A DNA stretch of 31,229 bases from CAZHWR01 sp964536085 (GCA_964536085.1 CAZHWR010000021.1:1-31229); one strand, 5' to 3'; positions 1-8,730 are shown, counted from the stretch's first letter. The notes: generated by a model not told the origin, from the letters alone. A program made the numbers and translations.

Positions 1-2560
1 CGACCTGCTTTTTGCCTGTCTTAACATATCCGCCTACTACAGCGTACATCTTGCCTGACACAGTAACAACCTTTGTGCCCGTGACCTGCTTACCGTTTAC
101 ATACAGCACCGTCTTGCCGTTTACTGTAGCCGTGCCGTTTGTAACCGCGGGAGTAGTGACCGTTGAGCCTGTGTTGTTCGTATCATCTGAATCCGTTGAA
201 CCCGGATTAGTCGGCTCGGACGGTGTAGACGGTTCGGCAGGTTCAGGATCGGTGATTGACGACTGGTACACAGCCGTTGCTTTGTCGAGTATGCTCTGAG
301 CGTCGGGAACAAGCGCTTTGTCTGAGTCGCTCAGGGAGTTAAACAACGCGGTAGCCTCGTCCAAATCAGTTTTAGACACTGTTTTACTCTCCGTTTGCGC
401 TTTCAAGGTGTTCAGCTTTTCGAGCAGGGTGTATATATTGCTGTTTATTGAATTGAGCGTTTCTTTTGCGGATTTAAGTATATCGAACGTCGCCGTATAG
501 TCGCCCTTTTGTTCTCCGAGCGACAACAACTGCGCATACGCCTTATCGATCAGGTCTTTGTTTTGCAGCGTAGTCGCTTCATCCGCCGTCCAGGCCTTTG
601 CCTGTACCTCGGTGCAGGAGGCCAAGTCGACCATAAACTGTGCCGCGGATATCCAGCAGTCGTTGTCATAATCGTAGCCTTTTACAATGATTTTATCGCC
701 GTATACCTCGACAAACAGCCCTTGGGAGCCTTCTTTGTAAGTGTCGTCGTCTGTCCACAGATAACCTATTGCGCCGTCGTTAAACGAGTTGAAGTCAAGA
801 CCGCCGCCGCTGTAAAACATCTGCCTGGCTTCCAGTTCCCAATGAGTGTGACCGGTGAACATAGTCACCTGCGGATACTGTTGAAGCAGCTTGTGTAAAC
901 GAGCGTCTTGATTGACGCCGTTCCAGCCTTGACCGTCGAGCGAGCCCGACGTGGTGTTTTTAAGCGGCTGGTGAAGGAAAAGGAATATCGGCTTTACGCC
1001 GTCGTTTGCTTTTTCAAGCTGTTCCTCAAGCCATTCAAACTGTTCGTCACTGATATATCCCGAAAGCTGGATGCCGGAATCCTTTATTTCGGAGCCAAGA
1101 ACAATAAACGTACAGTCCTTGTACTCTTTTGTATAATACACGCTGTCTAAATTAAAGTTTTCTTTAAAGCGTGCGGACATTGCCGCATAGCTGGTCTTAT
1201 TTTCCCTGTCAAGCAGTTCATGATTTCCCATAACATAGGTGATTTCCGGAAGACCTTCGGAATTTGCCGCTATAATAGATTTAAGCCGGTCATACTGCGT
1301 TTGCAGATAGCCGTCGGTGAGATCGCCGTTAAAGACGATAGTGTCGTTGTCCGGCGCCAGATCTTTGACGGCTTTAAGAGCCTTGTCGAGATGGATGTTG
1401 TGGATATGATTCGGATCATCTGTTACATGCAGCTCGGACATAACTGCAAATTTAAGATATGCGTCTTCGGTTGCGTCAAGCGCCGAATTTTCGTCAAGCT
1501 CGGTAAATACGGCTTCCTCGGATTCAGAGCTCAAATGCTTCGAATACGCATACAGCCGTGTAGCTCCTGCGGGAATGACTGTACCGGAAATAAAGGAATA
1601 GGTGGTTTTGGTGTTTCCGCTCGCAGTTACTGAAAATGGTGCATAGTCGTTAAAACGTCCGTTTTCATCGCCCCAGTAAAGCGCGTATCCGGTTGCGGCG
1701 GACTCTTCAGAGTCGCTTATTGTGACTGTGCCGTCCGCTACGCCTTGTTTTGTCGCGGTGCGCGAGTATGAAACGCCGAGCGGAGCCGAAGGCGCGTCCG
1801 CATCCGTGATTTCAAAGCCCACCTGTGCAAGTATATGAGAAGCGTCGTCGTCTGCAAATATATATAATATGTAGCTGCCGACGGTCAAATCCGTCCAGCT
1901 TGCACGCTGTGCGTCGGAGAAGTCTGTGGAGCCGTCGCCCGCGGAAATGTACGCCCATATAGTGGACGGTGTTCCTACGGTCGCTTCACCGGATTTGTAA
2001 ATGCCGTACCAGGGGGAGGCGCCGGATATATTTTTCCATTCGGCGTATGCTGTATCACCCAACTGGTACTCGGATTTATCCATCGTAAGTACAGGGTCGG
2101 ACGATGGAACTTCTTCAGAATCCGAGATGACAAAGTCTGCCTGCGCGCTGATTATGTAAGCGTCGTTCGATTTTCCCTCGCCTGCGAACATGCACAGCTT
2201 GTAGCTTCCTTCGCCGAGCGCGTTCCACTGCGCTTCAGGCAGGGTGATAGTTCCGCTTTCGCCGTAAAAATAACCCCAGAAATCGTTTACCGTTGTGGTG
2301 TTGGGTGCGCCGGGTGTGTCTGAGCTTTTGTAAATGCCGTACCAGCGGTAGTCGCTGCCGCTGTCCGATCCCGGCATGTTTTCATATGTGACGGTGCAGG
2401 TTTCGCCTGAAGACTTGTAAACCGACTTGTCCGTTGTTACAGTCGGAGTACCGTCCGCCGAGGCGTTTATCATTCCTGCGGTGCCCGCGGATATGCCGAT
2501 AGAAATCGACAGTGCGCATGCAAGAAGGCGCCTTGTAAGATTGGTGAATTTTCTTTTCAA
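1..2560 (-). CDS. Secreted multidomain metallophosphoesterase, C-terminus outside window
   Basis: The minus strand is open for about 853 codons from a TTG at 2560 (AAAGGAG eight bases upstream) to the window edge. A nearer in-frame TTG at 2566 is too close to that ribosome site. Residues 1-36 form a signal peptide. Two homologous Ig-like modules follow (about 38-143 and 152-255), each with a WYGIYKS motif, then a third beta-rich module. The calcineurin-like phosphoesterase core spans about 370-620 with GDLTDG (D413), GNHE (N446, H447), H530 in FLHQP and GHTH (H571, H573). The usual first-motif Asp (DxH) is Glu376 here (SELHV). A helical stretch, a Pro/Thr/Asp-rich linker and VNGK-type repeats end the visible part, suggesting cell-wall attachment. 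It probably hydrolyses phosphoester bonds outside the membrane. The substrate is unknown. Confidence 0.88.
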   Translation of the reverse strand, partial: MKRKFTNLTRRLLACALSISIGISAGTAGMINASADGTPTVTTDKSVYKSSGETCTVTYENMPGSDSGSDYRWYGIYKSSDTPGAPNTTTVNDFWGYFYGESGTITLPEAQWNALGEGSYKLCMFAGEGKSNDAYIISAQADFVISDSEEVPSSDPVLTMDKSEYQLGDTAYAEWKNISGASPWYGIYKSGEATVGTPSTIWAYISAGDGSTDFSDAQRASWTDLTVGSYILYIFADDDASHILAQVGFEITDADAPSAPLGVSYSRTATKQGVADGTVTISDSEESAATGYALYWGDENGRFNDYAPFSVTASGNTKTTYSFISGTVIPAGATRLYAYSKHLSSESEEAVFTELDENSALDATEDAYLKFAVMSELHVTDDPNHIHNIHLDKALKAVKDLAPDNDTIVFNGDLTDGYLQTQYDRLKSIIAANSEGLPEITYVMGNHELLDRENKTSYAAMSARFKENFNLDSVYYTKEYKDCTFIVLGSEIKDSGIQLSGYISDEQFEWLEEQLEKANDGVKPIFLFLHQPLKNTTSGSLDGQGWNGVNQDARLHKLLQQYPQVTMFTGHTHWELEARQMFYSGGGLDFNSFNDGAIGYLWTDDDTYKEGSQGLFVEVYGDKIIVKGYDYDNDCWISAAQFMVDLASCTEVQAKAWTADEATTLQNKDLIDKAYAQLLSLGEQKGDYTATFDILKSAKETLNSINSNIYTLLEKLNTLKAQTESKTVSKTDLDEATALFNSLSDSDKALVPDAQSILDKATAVYQSSITDPEPAEPSTPSEPTNPGSTDSDDTNNTGSTVTTPAVTNGTATVNGKTVLYVNGKQVTGTKVVTVSGKMYAVVGGYVKTGKKQV

Positions 2561-2648
2561 AATCAACACTCCTTTGACAATATTAATATGACAATTTAAA
2601 ATTTTCATCCTGACACAAGATTCGGTTTATCGTTTCAGGTCAAAAAAC

Positions 2649-2690
2649 AACCAACAACAAATAAAGCGGCGCTTTTGTTTGTTGTTGGTT
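2649..2690 (-). terminator. Rho-independent terminator of the deoR-family gene
   Basis: Perfect 13-bp inverted repeat (2649-2661 and 2678-2690), with a second AAAGC/GCTTT pairing inside the loop. Read on the minus strand it is followed by a GTTTTTTG tract. It lies between the stop of the regulator (2765) and the start of the phosphoesterase (2560), so these two genes are probably separate transcripts. Confidence 0.7.
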
Positions 2691-2764
2691 TCATACTATC
2701 ACTTATCTTGTGTGATGTCAAGGGAATATGTGGGATTAAATGTGATTATATTGAAAAAATGTGA

Positions 2765-3532
2765 TTATTTGATTTCGCTTATGATGTTTACACCGTTTTT
2801 CTCAAACATGGTGCGTATGTTTTCGTCCAGCGACGGGTCGGTTATTATTCCGTTCAGGGCGGTGAAATCGCATACGTCCAAAAGCGATACGACGCCGAAT
2901 TTACTGCTGTCCGCGACGATGTACACTTCATTGGCTATCGACATCAGCTTTTTTTTGACCGCGATTTCCTCGAAGCTGAAATCGGTCATACCGTGGTGCA
3001 GGGCGATACCGCTTATTGAAACAAACGCCTTGCTGACGTGAAATTTTTCGAGGTTATCCTCGGCGAGCCTGCCTGTGAACGACTGAAAATTTCCCTGCAA
3101 AACCCCGCCGGACGCAACTACCGTGAAGCTTGTGGAGCTTAATTCGTTTACGATGGGCAGATAGTTTGTCACCACGGTCAGCTGGCGGAATTTTTGTTTG
3201 AGCACTTTAGCTATGGCGTGGGTGGTGGTGCTTGCGTCCATGCAGATAGCGTCGCCCTCGTGCAAAAGCGAGGCGACATATTCGCCGATTTGAAGCTTTT
3301 TATCCCAATTAACGGCGAGCCTTTCGGGTATGTCGCTCGTGCGGCCGTCGATCACTTCAAGCACTGCTCCGCCGTGGACCCGTTTCAGTTTACCCTGTTT
3401 TTCAAGATACTCAAGGTCTCTGCGCACCGTTTCAAGCGATACTCCGAATTTTTCAATGAGCTCGCTTGTGTGAACGGTTTTTTTAAGCGACAAAAGCTCT
3501 AAAATAATCTTGTATCGTTCCTGTGCAATCAT
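2765..3532 (-). CDS. DeoR/GlpR-family transcriptional repressor
   Basis: A 255-residue protein of normal family length. Residues 1-57 form the DeoR winged helix-turn-helix, with the signature SLETVRRDLEYLEKQGKL and RVHGGAV. About 75-235 is the sugar-phosphate-sensing DeoR C-terminal domain, with GDAICMDASTTT and VVTNYLPI segments. Members usually repress sugar uptake or catabolism genes and are released by a phosphorylated sugar. No such genes are adjacent, so the target is not evident. The ribosome site AAAGGA precedes the ATG. The gene is divergent from htpG and has its own promoter and terminator, suggesting a monocistronic, possibly autoregulated unit. Confidence 0.9.
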   Translation of the reverse strand: MIAQERYKIILELLSLKKTVHTSELIEKFGVSLETVRRDLEYLEKQGKLKRVHGGAVLEVIDGRTSDIPERLAVNWDKKLQIGEYVASLLHEGDAICMDASTTTHAIAKVLKQKFRQLTVVTNYLPIVNELSSTSFTVVASGGVLQGNFQSFTGRLAEDNLEKFHVSKAFVSISGIALHHGMTDFSFEEIAVKKKLMSIANEVYIVADSSKFGVVSLLDVCDFTALNGIITDPSLDENIRTMFEKNGVNIISEIK

Positions 3533-3582
3533 CTTAGCGCGTCCTTTCTGCTTTTAAATTGGTGTTTTTTGATTTTTGGTTA

Positions 3583-3612
3583 ATTATAACACAAGAACTC
3601 ACATTTTTGCAA
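3583..3612 (-). promoter_or_regulatory. Sigma-A-type promoter for the deoR-family gene
   Basis: On the minus strand TTGCAA (3612-3607) and TATAAT (3588-3583) are separated by 18 bp. They sit about 50 bp upstream of the start codon. Confidence 0.6.
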
Positions 3613-3663
3613 GTGCATCAAAACGCAAGGTCGCTTTATTAACAAAATTTTCATTTTTTGTTC

Positions 3664-3691
3664 TTGACGGATAAAATTATAGTATTATAAT
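3664..3691 (+). promoter_or_regulatory. Sigma-A-type promoter for htpG
   Basis: TTGACG (3664-3669) and TATAAT (3686-3691) are separated by 16 bp. The expected transcription start falls in the first bases of the CIRCE-like element just downstream. Confidence 0.7.
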
Positions 3692-3696
3692 AACAT

Positions 3697-3723
3697 TTAG
3701 CACTTTAATGCCACGAGGGCTAA
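3697..3723. promoter_or_regulatory. CIRCE-like HrcA operator upstream of htpG
   Basis: The arms TTAGCACTT and GAGGGCTAA flank exactly nine bases. The published CIRCE consensus is TTAGCACTC-N9-GAGTGCTAA, so each arm matches at 8 of 9 positions and the spacing is canonical. It overlaps the predicted transcription start of htpG, the position expected for HrcA repression. Confidence 0.8.
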
Positions 3724-3785
3724 ATAATAACGTTTTATCTTACATCAAGCTTTGCTTGCCTTTAACAGCAGAAAGGATGATATAA

Positions 3786-5672
3786 ATGAGGAAAAAACAG
3801 TTTAAGGCAGAATCAAAAAAGCTTCTGGATATGATGATTAATTCCATCTATACAAACAAGGACATTTTTCTCCGCGAGCTTATTTCAAATGCGTCGGACG
3901 CTATCGACAAGCTGTATTTCAAATCGCTGACCGACGATTCCGTCAAGCTGGAACGCGGGGATTACGCGATTGAAATCGCGTCGGACAAATCGGCGCGCAC
4001 GATTACGATATCCGACAACGGCATAGGGATGACCGAAAAGGAGCTTGAGGACAACCTCGGAATCATCGCGAAATCCGGCTCGCTCGGTTTTAAAAACGAC
4101 AACGGGGACGCAAAAAAAGAGGATATCGAGGTCATAGGGCAGTTCGGCGTAGGATTTTACTCGGCGTTCATGGTGGCGTCAAAAATCGAGGTATTGACCC
4201 GCGCGTTCGGCGAGGAGCAGGCGCACAGGTGGGTTTCCTCGGGCGCGGACGGATATACCGTTGAGGAAGCGGAAAAGGATACCGCGGGAACGGTCATAAC
4301 ACTTTGGCTGAAGCCGGATTCGGAGGGCGAGGACTACGGCAAATATCTCAATTGTTACACCCTTTCCGGGCTTGTAAAAAAATACAGCGACTATATACGT
4401 TATCCGATAAAGATGGAAATGCCGCATTCTGTGCCCGACCCTGACAAGGAGGGTGAATATAAAGAGGAAACGACCGTCGACACTCTCAACTCGATGATAC
4501 CGCTGTGGCGCAAAAACAAAAGCGAGCTTTCAAACGACGATTACAACGATTATTACAAAAACAGATTTACCGATTTTGAAAACCCGCTGTCGTATGTACA
4601 TTTTAAAACCGAGGGTCAGGCGACGTTTGATTCGCTTTTGTATATCCCCGCAAAAGCACCTTACGATTATTATTCCAAGGAATACGAAAAAGGGCTTGCG
4701 CTTTATACAAACGGCGTGCTGATAATGGACAAGTGCTCAGACCTTCTGCCCGATTATTTCAGCTTTGTAAAGGGAATAGTCGATTCTCAGGATTTGAATT
4801 TAAACATCAGCCGCGAAACCCTTCAGCAGGATTATCGGCTGAAAGTGATAGCCAAGGCGATAGATAAAAAAATCAAAAACGAGCTCAAAAAGATGCTGAC
4901 GAACGACAGGGAAAAGTACGAAAAATTTTTCACGGTGTTCGGCGTTCAGTTAAAATGGGGCGTTTACGCAAACTACGGCGCGGACAAAGAGGGCTTGCAG
5001 GATCTGCTTATGTTCAGGTCCTCCAAGGACGGAGGGTATGTTACGCTCAAAGAATACGTTGATTCTATGACAGACGGTCAGGAGACGATTTATTACGCGT
5101 GCGGCGAAAGCGAGGAAAAAATCGCTCTGCTTCCGCAGACCGAGGCGGTTAAGTCAAAGGGCTACTGTGTGCTGTATCTGACCGACGAGGTGGACGAATT
5201 TGCGCTGCAAATGCTCGCTGAGTACGGCGGTAAGAAGTTCTCGAACATCTGCAAGGACGAGCTTGACCTTTCGAGCGAAGATGAGAAAAAACAGCTTGAG
5301 CAAAAAAACGAAGCGTCAAAGGACATGCTCGGTCAGATCAAAGAGTCGCTCTCGGGCGCGGTTGCGGACGTTAAATTTTCCAACAACCTCGGCGCGCACG
5401 CAGTGTGCCTCTCGGCGCAGGGGTATGTTTCACTCGAAATGGCAAAGGTTTTGAGCCGCATGCCGGGCGAAAACCAGGGCATGAAGGCGGAACTTGTGTT
5501 GGAAATAAACTCGGAGCATGAAATAGCGGACAAGCTTTCGAAGCTGTATGATTCCGACAGGGATAAGCTTACGGACTACGCAAAGCTTTTGTATAACCAG
5601 GCGCGTCTGATAAGCGGGCTGGAAATCGAAAATCCGACCGAGTTTGCGGACATGATAACAAAGCTGATGTAA
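3786..5672 (+). CDS. htpG: Molecular chaperone HtpG (Hsp90)
   Basis: A 628-residue cytosolic ATP-dependent chaperone of full bacterial Hsp90 length. The N-terminal GHKL ATPase shows ELISNASDAIDKL (catalytic Glu and Mg-binding Asn), DNGIGM and the lid motif GQFGVGFYSAFMV. The middle domain has NISRETLQQD with the ATP-contacting Arg. A C-terminal dimerisation domain ends at PTEFADMITKLM. The start ATG follows AAAGGATG at good spacing. The leader carries a sigma-A promoter with an overlapping CIRCE-like operator, so heat induction through HrcA is likely. In Bacillus subtilis htpG is not in the HrcA regulon. A strong hairpin terminator follows. Confidence 0.97.
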   Translation: MRKKQFKAESKKLLDMMINSIYTNKDIFLRELISNASDAIDKLYFKSLTDDSVKLERGDYAIEIASDKSARTITISDNGIGMTEKELEDNLGIIAKSGSLGFKNDNGDAKKEDIEVIGQFGVGFYSAFMVASKIEVLTRAFGEEQAHRWVSSGADGYTVEEAEKDTAGTVITLWLKPDSEGEDYGKYLNCYTLSGLVKKYSDYIRYPIKMEMPHSVPDPDKEGEYKEETTVDTLNSMIPLWRKNKSELSNDDYNDYYKNRFTDFENPLSYVHFKTEGQATFDSLLYIPAKAPYDYYSKEYEKGLALYTNGVLIMDKCSDLLPDYFSFVKGIVDSQDLNLNISRETLQQDYRLKVIAKAIDKKIKNELKKMLTNDREKYEKFFTVFGVQLKWGVYANYGADKEGLQDLLMFRSSKDGGYVTLKEYVDSMTDGQETIYYACGESEEKIALLPQTEAVKSKGYCVLYLTDEVDEFALQMLAEYGGKKFSNICKDELDLSSEDEKKQLEQKNEASKDMLGQIKESLSGAVADVKFSNNLGAHAVCLSAQGYVSLEMAKVLSRMPGENQGMKAELVLEINSEHEIADKLSKLYDSDRDKLTDYAKLLYNQARLISGLEIENPTEFADMITKLM

Positions 5673-5720
5673 CGCTTTCAGGCGGATTTCAAGCATAAAA
5701 ACGGATTTTTACATTTGATA

Positions 5721-5763
5721 AAAACAGCAAAAGGCTTCAATTATTCGAGCCTTTTGCTGTTTT
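5721..5763. terminator. Strong bidirectional terminator between htpG and nadA
   Basis: Perfect 16-bp inverted repeat (5721-5736 and 5748-5763) with an 11-base loop. A T-run follows on the plus strand and a TTTTT run on the minus strand, so it can end both convergent transcripts. Confidence 0.85.
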
Positions 5764-5772
5764 TTGATTTTT

Positions 5773-5790
5773 TATCAAGGTACCTTGATA
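5773..5790. repeat. 18-bp perfect palindrome downstream of htpG and nadA
   Basis: TATCAAGGTACCTTGATA is its own reverse complement. It lies just beyond the convergent terminator and has no loop, so it is more like a dimer-binding site than a terminator. No promoter is evident beside it. Confidence 0.5.
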
Positions 5791-5910
5791 GTTTTAGGCT
5801 GTCAGTGGTAAATAAGACGGGTATTTTATCATAAAACCGCAGGATAAAATTCAATTTCCATGTAAAATTAAACAATAAAGCGCGTTCGGCGCAAAAGGCA
5901 TACTGGGCTT

Positions 5911-6828
5911 TTAGCCCAGTTCGATCATGCGGTCAATACATATTCTTGCTTTTTTCATGGTGTCGTTGTCGAGTTCGATTTCCTCGCCGCCGCTTCCCGC
6001 GACCGCGTGGTAAACGTCGACAAGCGTGGTCGACTTCATATTCGGGCATATCAGATCCTTTGAAAGCGGATAAAACCGCTTGTCGGGGCACTGATATGAA
6101 AGGTGCTGCGCTATGCTGATTTCAGTGCCGATAATAAATTCCTTTTCGTCAGAATTCTCGGCGTACTGCATAATGCCCGAGGTCGAGCCGACGTAGTCTG
6201 CAAGCGCCAGAACGTCCGGCTTGCATTCGGGGTGGACAAGTAACTTTGCGTTCGGATAGGCAAGCCGCGCCTTTTTCGCCTCGGCGGACGAAACGCGCGC
6301 GTGGATGGGACATCCCCCCTGCAAAAGCTTGATGTTTTTTTCGGGTACCTGCTTTTGAACGTAATCACCCAGATTGCAGTCGGGGATAAACAGTATGTTT
6401 TTTTCGGGCAGTTTTTTGACTATTTTCACCGCGGACGACGACGTAACGCAGACGTCGCACACAGTTTTAAGCGCGGCCGTAGTATTTATGTACGCGACGA
6501 CCGTGTAATCGGGATATTGCCGTTTCACAGCCGAGATAAGCTCTTTGTCCATCTGCTCCGCCATCGGGCAGCCGGCTATCGGATTTGAAAGCAAAACCTT
6601 TTTCTGCGGCGACAATAGCTTCACGGTCTCCGCCATAAATCGCACGCCGCACATTAAAACAGTGCTTTGCGGCGCGGATTTTGCCATGACGCTGAGCTGG
6701 AAGGAATCTCCCGTAAAATCGGCAATTTCGGTTATTTCGCGCGCTTGATAGCTGTGTGCGAGAATACAGACGTCGTTTTGCTTTTTCAGTTTGAGTATTT
6801 TCTGCTGTAATTCAGAAATTGTCATCAT
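5911..6828 (-). CDS. nadA: Quinolinate synthase
   Basis: A 305-residue [4Fe-4S] enzyme that condenses iminoaspartate with dihydroxyacetone phosphate to quinolinate in NAD synthesis. The three predicted cluster ligands are C87 (NPIAGCPMA), C173 (GGCPIHARV) and C261 (CPNMKSTTL), spaced as in characterised family members. Other family motifs are AHSYQ, FTGDS, CGVRFMAE, FIPDCNLG, HPECKP and GTE. Its ATG overlaps the hydE TGA by four bases (ATGA), implying translational coupling. The ribosome site AAAGGAG lies in the hydE tail. nadB and nadC are not in the window, so the iminoaspartate source is elsewhere. Confidence 0.95.
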   Translation of the reverse strand: MMTISELQQKILKLKKQNDVCILAHSYQAREITEIADFTGDSFQLSVMAKSAPQSTVLMCGVRFMAETVKLLSPQKKVLLSNPIAGCPMAEQMDKELISAVKRQYPDYTVVAYINTTAALKTVCDVCVTSSSAVKIVKKLPEKNILFIPDCNLGDYVQKQVPEKNIKLLQGGCPIHARVSSAEAKKARLAYPNAKLLVHPECKPDVLALADYVGSTSGIMQYAENSDEKEFIIGTEISIAQHLSYQCPDKRFYPLSKDLICPNMKSTTLVDVYHAVAGSGGEEIELDNDTMKKARICIDRMIELG

Positions 6829-7874
6829 ATTTTCTCCTTTTTTACATTTCCGACGGCGGTCACGATTTGATACCCCGCCGATTTAACGCGCCGCTCCAAA
6901 CATCCGCGGCACTGGGCGGCTTCGTCGCCCGTACAGATTTTGTTTTCGTAAAGCTCGTAAAGCCTGCGGACCTTTACCGGCGAAAGATTCGGCATAACGA
7001 CGTTTGCTCCCGCTTTGAGTCCGAGCTCGCGCCCTTGCGGGTGCAGCGTGCCGAGCGCGGTGGTCGCGGGGATAAGCGCATACGGGAACATCAGCCGCAG
7101 TGCCGAAACAAGCCGCAGGGTAAGCAAAAGGTCCCCCGAGGGGAAATTCGCAAACGGCGTTTGGGTGTGGGTGATATAAGGACCGATGCCTATCATGTCG
7201 GGCTCAAGCTTGCTTAAAAACCGCAGATCCGAAATAAGATTTTCAGTCGTCTGATACGGCGAGCCGACCATGAACCCCGAACCGACCTGAAAGCCGATCT
7301 CCTTTAGCCAAAACAGGCATTCCTTGCGGTGGGCAAGGCTCATGCTTTCGGGATGAAGCTTTTTATAGTGCGCTTCGTCCGCCGTTTCGTGGCGCAGAAG
7401 ATATCTGTCCGCCCCCGCGTTATAATACGCGCGGTAGCTTTCTTTCGGCTTTTCGCCGACAGAAAGCGTCACGGCGCAGTCGGGAAAGCGGCTTTTGATT
7501 TCAGACACTATATCACAAATCAAATCGTCTTTGTAATAAGGGTCCTCTCCGCCCTGTAAAACGAATGTGCGAAAGCCCAGCGTATACCCCTCGGCGCAGC
7601 AGTCGAGGATTTCCTCCTTGCTCAGCCTGTACCGTTCGGCTGATTTGTTGCCCTTTCTGATTCCGCAGTAAAAGCAGTCGTTTTTGCAGTAATTCGTAAA
7701 TTCGATAAGCCCGCGGATGTAAACCTCGTCGCCGTAAACCTTTCGGCGCGCTTCATCCGCAAGAGAGTAAAGCGTTCGGTCAAACTCGCCTGTGTTTAAA
7801 AGCGCCGCCAGCTTATCGTCCGGCAGGCTTCTTTTTTCGGCGAGCGTAATAATATCGCTTTCGGAAATTTTCAT
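6825..7874 (-). CDS. hydE: [FeFe]-hydrogenase maturase HydE-type radical SAM enzyme
   Basis: A 349-residue radical SAM protein. C63, C67 and C70 in NYCKNDCFYCGIR give the CX3CX2C cluster motif, preceded by VYIRGLIEFTN as in HydE. A second accessory-cluster motif is visible at C314, C322 and C325 (CX7CX2C), the spacing known from Thermotoga HydE. HydE helps build the diiron subcluster of the hydrogenase H-cluster. It sits between an HD-domain gene (18-bp gap) and nadA (4-base overlap). hydF, hydG and the hydrogenase are absent here, as is common in Clostridia. BioB or PylB are less likely because of the HydE-specific motifs and second cluster. Confidence 0.85.
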   Translation of the reverse strand: MKISESDIITLAEKRSLPDDKLAALLNTGEFDRTLYSLADEARRKVYGDEVYIRGLIEFTNYCKNDCFYCGIRKGNKSAERYRLSKEEILDCCAEGYTLGFRTFVLQGGEDPYYKDDLICDIVSEIKSRFPDCAVTLSVGEKPKESYRAYYNAGADRYLLRHETADEAHYKKLHPESMSLAHRKECLFWLKEIGFQVGSGFMVGSPYQTTENLISDLRFLSKLEPDMIGIGPYITHTQTPFANFPSGDLLLTLRLVSALRLMFPYALIPATTALGTLHPQGRELGLKAGANVVMPNLSPVKVRRLYELYENKICTGDEAAQCRGCLERRVKSAGYQIVTAVGNVKKEKI

Positions 7875-7892
7875 AAATTCATTGTTTCCTTT

Positions 7893-8465
7893 TCACGCCA
7901 AACCGCTGCTTTCGATTTCTTTTTCACAGCTTCTCATGGCGAGTATGGTTTGTTCGATAAGATAATCAAGCTCCCAGCCGAGCATATCGGCGCCGCGCTT
8001 TATGACCTCTCTGGAGCAGCCTGCGGCAAAGTTTGCGCTTTTGAACTTCTTTTTGACTGACTTGAGTTCCAAATCGGAAACGCTTTTTGACGGACGCATT
8101 ATAGCGACCGCGCCGATAAGCCCCGTAAGCTCGTCGGTGGCGTACAGTACCTTTTCCATTTCGTGTTCGGGTTTTATATCGACCGTGAGCGCGTAGCCGT
8201 GGCTTGCCGCAGCGCGGATAATGCGTTCGTCAACGCCGCGTTCGCGCATTATTTCCTGCTCCTTGACGCAGTGATCTTCTGGGTATTGCTCAAAGTCAAG
8301 GTCGTGCAAAAGCCCGACGATTCCCCAAAATTCTTCTTCGCTTTCATAGCCGAGCTGTTTTGCAAAATATCGCATTACTCCCTCGACTGTAAGCGCGTGC
8401 TTCAAATGAAACGGCTCTTTGTTGTATTCGAGCAGAAGCTTCCACGCTTTGACTCTTGTAATCAT
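7893..8465 (-). CDS. HD-domain (HDIG-type) metal-dependent hydrolase
   Basis: A 190-residue cytosolic protein. I prefer the ATG at 8465, eight bases after AAGGAG, to the in-frame GTG at 8474 that overlaps the ribosome site. The HD fold is shown by H20/H23 in FHLKHALTVEG, the H54-D55 pair in LLHDLDFEQYP, a conserved His in ASHGY and an Asp in ATDELTGLI. HD proteins hydrolyse phosphomonoesters or nucleotides, and the substrate cannot be read from sequence. It is the first gene of a probable three-gene operon with hydE and nadA, driven by a near-consensus promoter. Confidence 0.85.
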   Translation of the reverse strand: MITRVKAWKLLLEYNKEPFHLKHALTVEGVMRYFAKQLGYESEEEFWGIVGLLHDLDFEQYPEDHCVKEQEIMRERGVDERIIRAAASHGYALTVDIKPEHEMEKVLYATDELTGLIGAVAIMRPSKSVSDLELKSVKKKFKSANFAAGCSREVIKRGADMLGWELDYLIEQTILAMRSCEKEIESSGLA

Positions 8466-8587
8466 TTTAAACACTCCTTAGTTTGAGTATACCCCAAAAC
8501 GCCGTGTTCGGCAACAGCCAAATGCGATTTGCGGCAGTATTTTATTTCAGACGAATAAGCATATAAAACCTATAAATATAATAAGAT

Positions 8588-8617
8588 ATTATACGATATA
8601 TACCCGATATTTGTCAA
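8588..8617 (-). promoter_or_regulatory. Promoter of the HD-hydE-nadA operon
   Basis: On the minus strand TTGACA (8617-8612) and TATAAT (8593-8588) are separated by 18 bp. This leaves a leader of about 115 bases. A second weaker pair, TTGCCG (8514-8509) and TATACT (8491-8486) with 17 bp, lies close to the gene. The remaining DNA to 8730 has a TATAAT at 8663-8668 for the plus-strand gene but no convincing -35. Confidence 0.7.
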
Positions 8618-8730
8618 CGGCGGGACTTAAAGTGTGTGTAAGCGGAATTTATCTTTCGGATATATAATATTAACTGCGGCATGCGGGTATCTTAAAAACA
8701 TATGTGAAATATTTTTAAAGGAGTATAAAA

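Noticed and set aside
12..1633. Several plus-strand ORFs of 60-137 codons
   Set aside because: They are antisense to the long metallophosphoesterase frame, which has a signal peptide, domain motifs and a ribosome site. The plus-strand ORFs have none of these.
6825..7874. Biotin synthase or methylornithine synthase (PylB) as the identity of the radical SAM gene
   Set aside because: The VYIRGLIEFTN-CX3CX2C context and the CX7CX2C second cluster motif fit HydE, and no biotin or pyrrolysine genes are nearby.
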